Of a DNA stretch of 43,547 nucleotides, positions 39,880 through 43,547 are shown piece after piece. Position numbers and translations under genes: made by a program. The stretch spans positions 1 to 43,547 of the forward strand of contig JBBDST010000020.1 in the NCBI GenBank assembly GCA_040904765.1, written 5' to 3'. Numbering within the stretch: the first letter of the stretch is position 1; every line of letters starts with the position of its first letter. The notes under the pieces were generated by a model, which did not search any database, was not told the DNA's origin, and saw only the letters and a program-made list of their open reading frames with translations. Source of the DNA: JBBDST01 sp040904765 (GTDB lineage: Bacteria > Actinomycetota > Nitriliruptoria > Nitriliruptorales > Nitriliruptoraceae).

Positions 39880-41523
39880 CTAGAAGTCCATGCCGCCCAT
39901 GCCACCCATACCGCCGTGATCGTGACCGCCACCTGCTGCAGCTTGTGCTGGCTCAGGTTTGTCAGCGATGACCGCTTCGGTGGTCAGCAACAGACCTGCG
40001 ATGGAGGCGGCGTTTTGCAGTGCGTAACGCGTCACCTTCGCCGGGTCGATGATCCCCGCCTTGATCAGGTCGGTGTATTCGCCAGTGAGGGCGTTTAGTC
40101 CGTGGCCTGGCTTCATGCTGCGGACTTTCTCAACCACGACCGAACCTTCCATACCGGCGTTGGATGCAATCCAGTACAGCGGTGCGGAAATTGCCTGACG
40201 GATGATGCGCGCACCGGTTGCTTCGTCGCCTTCAAGTTCAAGCCCGTCAAGCCCTGCTTCGGCTTGCAACAGTGCGGTACCACCACCGGCAACGATGCCT
40301 TCTTCAACTGCAGCACGCGTGGCTGAGAGAGCATCTTCGATGCGGTGCTTCACTTCTTTAAGTTCAGTTTCGGTAGCTGCGCCAACTTTGACGACAGCGA
40401 CACCGCCGGAGAGTTTCGCGAGCCGTTCTTGGAGCTTCTCACGGTCCCAGTCGGAATCAGTTTTGTCGATCTCGGCTTTGATCTGGCTGACCCGCCCCTT
40501 GATGTCATCGTCAGAGCCAGCACCTTCAATGATGGTGGTGTCGTCTTTGGTGACAACGACCTTACGGGCGCGACCAAGCAGATCAAGGGAGGTGTTTTCG
40601 AGTTTCAAACCAACTTCTTCAGAGATGACCTGAGCGCCGGTGAGAATTGCGATGTCCTGCAGCATGGCCTTACGGCGTTCGCCAAACCCTGGGGCTTTGA
40701 CGGCAGCTGACTGGAAGGTGCCACGGATCTTGTTTACCACCAAAGTGGCAAGCGCTTCACCTTCGACATCTTCGGCGATGATCAACAGTGGGCGTCCGCC
40801 CTGCATCACTTTTTCAAGCAGTGGGAGCAGGTCTTGTACCGACGAGATCTTGGAGTTTACGATCAGGATGTACGGGTCTTCAAACTCGACTTCCATCCGT
40901 TCGGCATCGGTGACCATGTACGGCGAGATGTAGCCCTTGTCGAACTGCATACCTTCAACAAAGTCGAGGTCCATGCCAAACGTCTGTGACTCTTCAACGG
41001 TGATAACACCGTCTTTGCCGACCTTGTCCATCGCGTCAGCCAGAATCTTGCCGACTGTCTGGTCGTTGTTTGCAGAAATCGCGGCGATCTGAGTAATTTC
41101 GTCTTGCGATTCAATCTCACGGGCTTGGTTGGCGATTTCGTTCACTACGAATTCGACAGCCTTGTCGATGCCGCGCTTGAGCCCCATGGGGTTTGCACCG
41201 GCAGCGACGTTGCGTAGACCTTCTTTAACGATGGCTTGCGCAAGCACGGTCGCGGTTGTCGTTCCGTCACCTGCAACGTCGTTGGTTTTGGTTGCGACTT
41301 CTTTGGCCAACTGGGCACCCATGTTTTCGTAGGGGTCTTCCAGTTCGATTTCACGCGCAACGGTGACACCGTCTTTGGTGATGGTTGGTGCGCCCCATTT
41401 TTTGTCGATAACGACGTTACGGCCTTTCGGGCCGAGGGTGACCTTGACGGCATCTGCAAGCTGGTTTACGCCTGCTTCTAGACGCCGACGAGCGTCTTCG
41501 GAGAAGCTGAGCATTTTCGCCAT
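39880..41523 (-). CDS. groL: Chaperonin GroEL
   Basis: The 547-residue subunit of the 60-kDa folding chamber. The equatorial domain starts AKMLSFSEDARRRLEAG and holds TLGPKGRNVVIDKKWG and the ATP site VAGDGTTTATVLAQAI. The apical domain and hinge are complete (AAVKAPGFGERRKAMLQDIA). The C terminus ends in the flexible GGM tail, here GGGHDHGGMGGMGGMDF. AAGGAGGAAT precedes the ATG. It is the second gene of the CIRCE-controlled groES-groEL operon; a small hairpin (TGGCCG-att-CGGCCA, 41553-41567) lies in the gap. The sequence looks fully functional. Confidence 0.98.
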   Translation of the reverse strand: MAKMLSFSEDARRRLEAGVNQLADAVKVTLGPKGRNVVIDKKWGAPTITKDGVTVAREIELEDPYENMGAQLAKEVATKTNDVAGDGTTTATVLAQAIVKEGLRNVAAGANPMGLKRGIDKAVEFVVNEIANQAREIESQDEITQIAAISANNDQTVGKILADAMDKVGKDGVITVEESQTFGMDLDFVEGMQFDKGYISPYMVTDAERMEVEFEDPYILIVNSKISSVQDLLPLLEKVMQGGRPLLIIAEDVEGEALATLVVNKIRGTFQSAAVKAPGFGERRKAMLQDIAILTGAQVISEEVGLKLENTSLDLLGRARKVVVTKDDTTIIEGAGSDDDIKGRVSQIKAEIDKTDSDWDREKLQERLAKLSGGVAVVKVGAATETELKEVKHRIEDALSATRAAVEEGIVAGGGTALLQAEAGLDGLELEGDEATGARIIRQAISAPLYWIASNAGMEGSVVVEKVRSMKPGHGLNALTGEYTDLIKAGIIDPAKVTRYALQNAASIAGLLLTTEAVIADKPEPAQAAAGGGHDHGGMGGMGGMDF

Positions 41524-41580
41524 TCGGTATTCCTCCTTAAAGTCTGTTCACATGGCCGATTCGGCCAACGGGTCAACGGA

Positions 41581-41883
41581 TCAGTTGATTACCGCGAGGA
41601 TGTCGCGGGCGGAGAGGATCAGGTACTCTTTGCCGCCAAGCTTCACTTCGGTGCCGCCATACTTGGAGAACAGCACTGTGTCGCCGGCTTTCACGCCCAG
41701 CGGGATGATCTCGCCGGTCGTGTCAGAGCGCTTACCTGGTCCAACTGCGATCACGCTGCCCTGTTGGGGGCGTTCCTGCGCTGTATCGGGGATGACAAGT
41801 CCCGATGAGGTGGTTTGGACAGAATCATCGACCGTAACCAGGACTCGGTCCTCGAGCGGTGTGATGTTGACGTCAGTGGCCAA
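41581..41883 (-). CDS. groS: Co-chaperonin GroES
   Basis: A 100-residue subunit of the heptameric lid of GroEL. ITPLEDRVLVTVDDSVQTTSSGLVIPDTAQERPQ covers the N-terminal strand and the mobile loop that docks on GroEL. AVGPGKRSD, AGDTVLFSKYGGTEVKLGG and the C-terminal YLILSARDILAVI are standard. The start codon is TTG (41883), with GGGAGGGA 3 nt upstream, a clear case where no ATG or GTG fits the homologous N terminus. It is first gene of the operon, controlled by two CIRCE boxes about 160-220 bp upstream. Confidence 0.97.
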   Translation of the reverse strand: MATDVNITPLEDRVLVTVDDSVQTTSSGLVIPDTAQERPQQGSVIAVGPGKRSDTTGEIIPLGVKAGDTVLFSKYGGTEVKLGGKEYLILSARDILAVIN

Positions 41884-42041
41884 CGTTCCCTCCCTTAAGT
41901 GTAGGCGTCACCCGCGTTTACGGGAGACAGCAACGAACATGTGTGTTACGCCTGATTGGCGCAAGTTTTGCGTGGTCCGGCGGGGAACCATCAGGGGTAC
42001 CGCTGCGCCAGCAAAGTGGGGTGAGGACACCACCACAACCA

Positions 42042-42068
42042 TTAGCACTCCTTGTTAGCGAGTGCTAA
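42042..42068. promoter_or_regulatory. CIRCE operator 1 (HrcA site)
   Basis: TTAGCACTC-N9-GAGTGCTAA matches the CIRCE consensus at every position. It lies just downstream of the predicted groES -10 box, at the transcription start, so bound HrcA should block groESL until heat stress. Confidence 0.97.
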
Positions 42069-42073
42069 AAGTC

Positions 42074-42102
42074 AGATTAGCACTCGCCCATAGGGAGTGC
42101 AA
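42074..42102 (-). promoter_or_regulatory. groES-groEL promoter
   Basis: On the minus strand: TTGCAC (-35, 42097-42102), a 17-bp spacer, TAATCT (-10, 42074-42079). CIRCE 2 occupies the promoter itself and CIRCE 1 lies at the start site, a double block. Confidence 0.75.
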
Positions 42103-42103
42103 A
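42077..42103. promoter_or_regulatory. CIRCE operator 2 (one mismatch)
   Basis: TTAGCACTC-N9-GAGTGCAAA differs from consensus by one base (CAAA for CTAA). The changed base creates the TTGCAC -35 box on the minus strand, so the mismatch may be kept for promoter strength. Confidence 0.9.
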
Positions 42104-42159
42104 GGCGACGACTGTAAAGTTGAGCCGGTCGGACTCAATCCGATGGTTGGATGCTGTTG

Positions 42160-43029
42160 TTAGGGTCGAATCGCCAGCATCCATGGCTCTTGGAACCGAA
42201 AACCAACCCGTTCATACACGGTCCGTGCCGCATCGTTTTTGCTGCGCAGATGCAACGACACCGGGCCGCTGATCGCCGGAGTACTCACGGTTTGTCGTAC
42301 TGCTTCAAACAACGCACATGTGGCAATGCCTTCGCCGCGATGTGCACGGTCAACCACAATGCCAGAAAACTGTACGCCGTAGCGGCCAGAGGGTTCTGAG
42401 CGTTCAATTTTGGCGATGGGTTGGCCGATAGGCCCAACACAAAACACCCGTTCGTCGGCGATGATCTGTTCGAAACGGTGGCGGTAACCCCGCACGCCAC
42501 GCCAGCCAGGGTCAGGCCCAAAACCGTCGTCGACATGCAACTGCACCGCCAAGTCAGCCAACCCGTCCAAATCGTCAACGGTCGCGACCCGTAACGCAGC
42601 ATCGCCAGGCGCTATCAGGTCGCGAAAGACGGTGGTGTCAAGCGTATAAAACGCCTGTTCGTGCACGATCGTTGCCGGCTGCGCTGGCCCATTTGCCAAG
42701 GCTGCGGCGGCCACATCTGTAGCTCCGACCAGCAGACGCCATGCCGGCAGCGGCGGGGCTGCAGTGAACAGTTGCGGATCTCCGCACGGCACTGCCACCC
42801 CGTTGGCGCTTAAGAATACGACTCCCCAGCGTCCCTTGTCGGTTGCTACCAGCAGTTCAGACACGCCTTGACGTTCGATGGCTTCAAGCACATTGGCGTG
42901 ACGCGCTAACCCTGAGGGTGCCGCATCCCAGTTTTCCAACCGCGCCACGATTGTTGGCAGTTCGGCAGCTGTCGGCCTCCGCCACCGAACGACCGGACCT
43001 GCGTGACGCCGCCGCGAAACTACCGTCAT
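42160..43029 (-). CDS. GNAT-family acetyltransferase with N-terminal extension
   Basis: A 289-residue protein. The C-terminal half is a GNAT domain with the acetyl-CoA loop in VVDRAHRGEGIATCALFEA and the late SLHLRSKNDAARTVYERVGF. The N-terminal half (about 15-150) is a GNAT-like region without a binding loop, as in the two-part acetyltransferases of actinobacteria. Its ATG overlaps the tsaD stop (ATGA). In many bacteria a RimI acetyltransferase lies beside tsaD, but this protein is twice RimI's length (about 150), so I do not call it rimI. The substrate is unknown. Confidence 0.85.
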   Translation of the reverse strand: MTVVSRRRHAGPVVRWRRPTAAELPTIVARLENWDAAPSGLARHANVLEAIERQGVSELLVATDKGRWGVVFLSANGVAVPCGDPQLFTAAPPLPAWRLLVGATDVAAAALANGPAQPATIVHEQAFYTLDTTVFRDLIAPGDAALRVATVDDLDGLADLAVQLHVDDGFGPDPGWRGVRGYRHRFEQIIADERVFCVGPIGQPIAKIERSEPSGRYGVQFSGIVVDRAHRGEGIATCALFEAVRQTVSTPAISGPVSLHLRSKNDAARTVYERVGFRFQEPWMLAIRP

Positions 43030-43547
43030 GCGTCAAGACTCATCCCTGGCATGGTTGCCAACGACAAATCTGAATGAACACCGCGTGCCAAAAGGTTCGC
43101 GCCCGCAGCCGCCACCATCGCCCCGTTGTCCGTGCACAACGGAATTGAGGGAACTATCAGACCCAGCCCGAGGGTTTCGCATTCTTGGGCAAACACGGCA
43201 CGCAACCGTGAATTAGCGGCCACGCCACCTGCCAAAACGATCCGGTCAAGGCCTTCAGCTTTGGCTGCAGCCAGCACCTTACCTCGCTGGACATCAACCA
43301 GTGCTTCTTGAAACGATGCAGCAACATCGGCCAGATTTGGTTCCACGCCGGCGGCTTCCAGCCGGCGCAGTTCACGCACAACAGCCGTTTTTAGTCCAGA
43401 AAACGACAGGTTGTAACTGCCGTCGTGCGCGAGCGCACGCGGGAAGTTGAACGCGTGTGGGTTGCCTTCACGTGCCAGACGATCAATGTGTGGTCCGCCC
43501 GGAAAAGGCAGCCCGATAAACCGGGCGATCTTGTCAAATGCTTCACC
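43026..43547 (-). CDS. tsaD: tRNA N6-threonylcarbamoyladenosine synthase TsaD (C-terminal part)
   Basis: The last 173 residues of TsaD, which transfers the threonylcarbamoyl group to A37 of tRNAs reading ANN codons. The frame is open to the window edge; the N-terminal half lies outside. GEAFDKIARFIGLPFPGGP, LSFSGLKTAVVRELRR, VLAGGVAANSRLR and the metal-site segment CTDNGAMVAAAGA are all family signatures. It is followed by the GNAT gene with a 4-bp overlap and then groES-groEL, a neighbourhood common in actinobacteria. Confidence 0.95.
   Translation of the reverse strand, partial: GEAFDKIARFIGLPFPGGPHIDRLAREGNPHAFNFPRALAHDGSYNLSFSGLKTAVVRELRRLEAAGVEPNLADVAASFQEALVDVQRGKVLAAAKAEGLDRIVLAGGVAANSRLRAVFAQECETLGLGLIVPSIPLCTDNGAMVAAAGANLLARGVHSDLSLATMPGMSLDA

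Noticed and set aside
1..43547. CRISPR arrays, insertion sequences or prophage genes
   Set aside because: I found no regularly spaced repeats, transposase, integrase or phage structural genes; apart from the propeller remnant the region looks like stable chromosome.

Overview
The window reads as chromosomal DNA of a free-living actinobacterium. The signs are: a galU / MoeA-like / three-helix membrane protein block diverging from a 5-formyl-THF cyclo-ligase, FmdB and SAF block (an order I recall from mycobacteria, Rv0991c-Rv0996); EttA; groES-groEL behind CIRCE operators; a tsaD-GNAT pair; and frequent GTG/TTG starts. C-terminal triplets of SLH-type repeats ('F.D...H...I..L...G...G...G.F.P...TR.Q.A.F') on four secreted proteins, plus a TRAP solute-binding protein, suggest an Acidimicrobiia-like, possibly aquatic lineage. 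That placement is inference. Base composition looks only moderately GC-rich.

Layout. 1-6.7 kb: TRAP binding protein, MaoC-like hydratase with a clear promoter and dyad, OafA-type O-acyltransferase, tRNA-Ala(CGC) with terminator, azlCD exporter. 6.1-10.7 kb: GlpR-like membrane protein, degenerate MoeA (gephyrin-like) and GalU on minus; cyclo-ligase, FmdB protein and SAF protein on plus. 10.7-14 kb: ettA (minus) and a membrane-fused spermidine-synthase-like protein (plus). 14-20.4 kb: a B12-regulated operon. A cobalamin riboswitch with terminator precedes a secreted alpha/alpha-toroid protein with SLH repeats, a membrane-tethered DUF4430 (transcobalamin C-domain-like) protein, EcfT, a double EcfA and an S component, almost all with 4-bp overlaps. 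A broken beta-propeller gene follows directly. 20.3-28.5 kb: DUF3293 protein, GHL10-type lipoprotein, MFS transporter, MgtE, ClC channel with CBS and TrkA-C domains, acyl-CoA ligase. 28.5-39.8 kb: envelope region on minus (GT2, UDP-glucose dehydrogenase, flippase-like protein, SLH-anchored subtilase, SLH-anchored SpoIID protein, SLH-anchored PGRP amidase, a lipoprotein, and a Wzz/BY-kinase-like protein lacking its P-loop). 39.8-43.5 kb: groEL, groES with two CIRCE elements, GNAT, and the 3' part of tsaD.

The most interesting system is the B12 operon. The alpha-toroid and the DUF4430 domain correspond, in the same order, to the two halves of animal transcobalamin/intrinsic factor, here encoded as separate surface proteins. 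One would be wall-bound through SLH repeats and one membrane-bound, both feeding an ECF importer under a cobalamin riboswitch. A perfect 16-bp inverted repeat sits inside the second gene, and the operon ends in the remnant of a secreted propeller protein. The second notable pair is the MoeA-like protein that has lost its catalytic motifs, next to a GlpR-like membrane protein, a likely gephyrin-like cell-division module.
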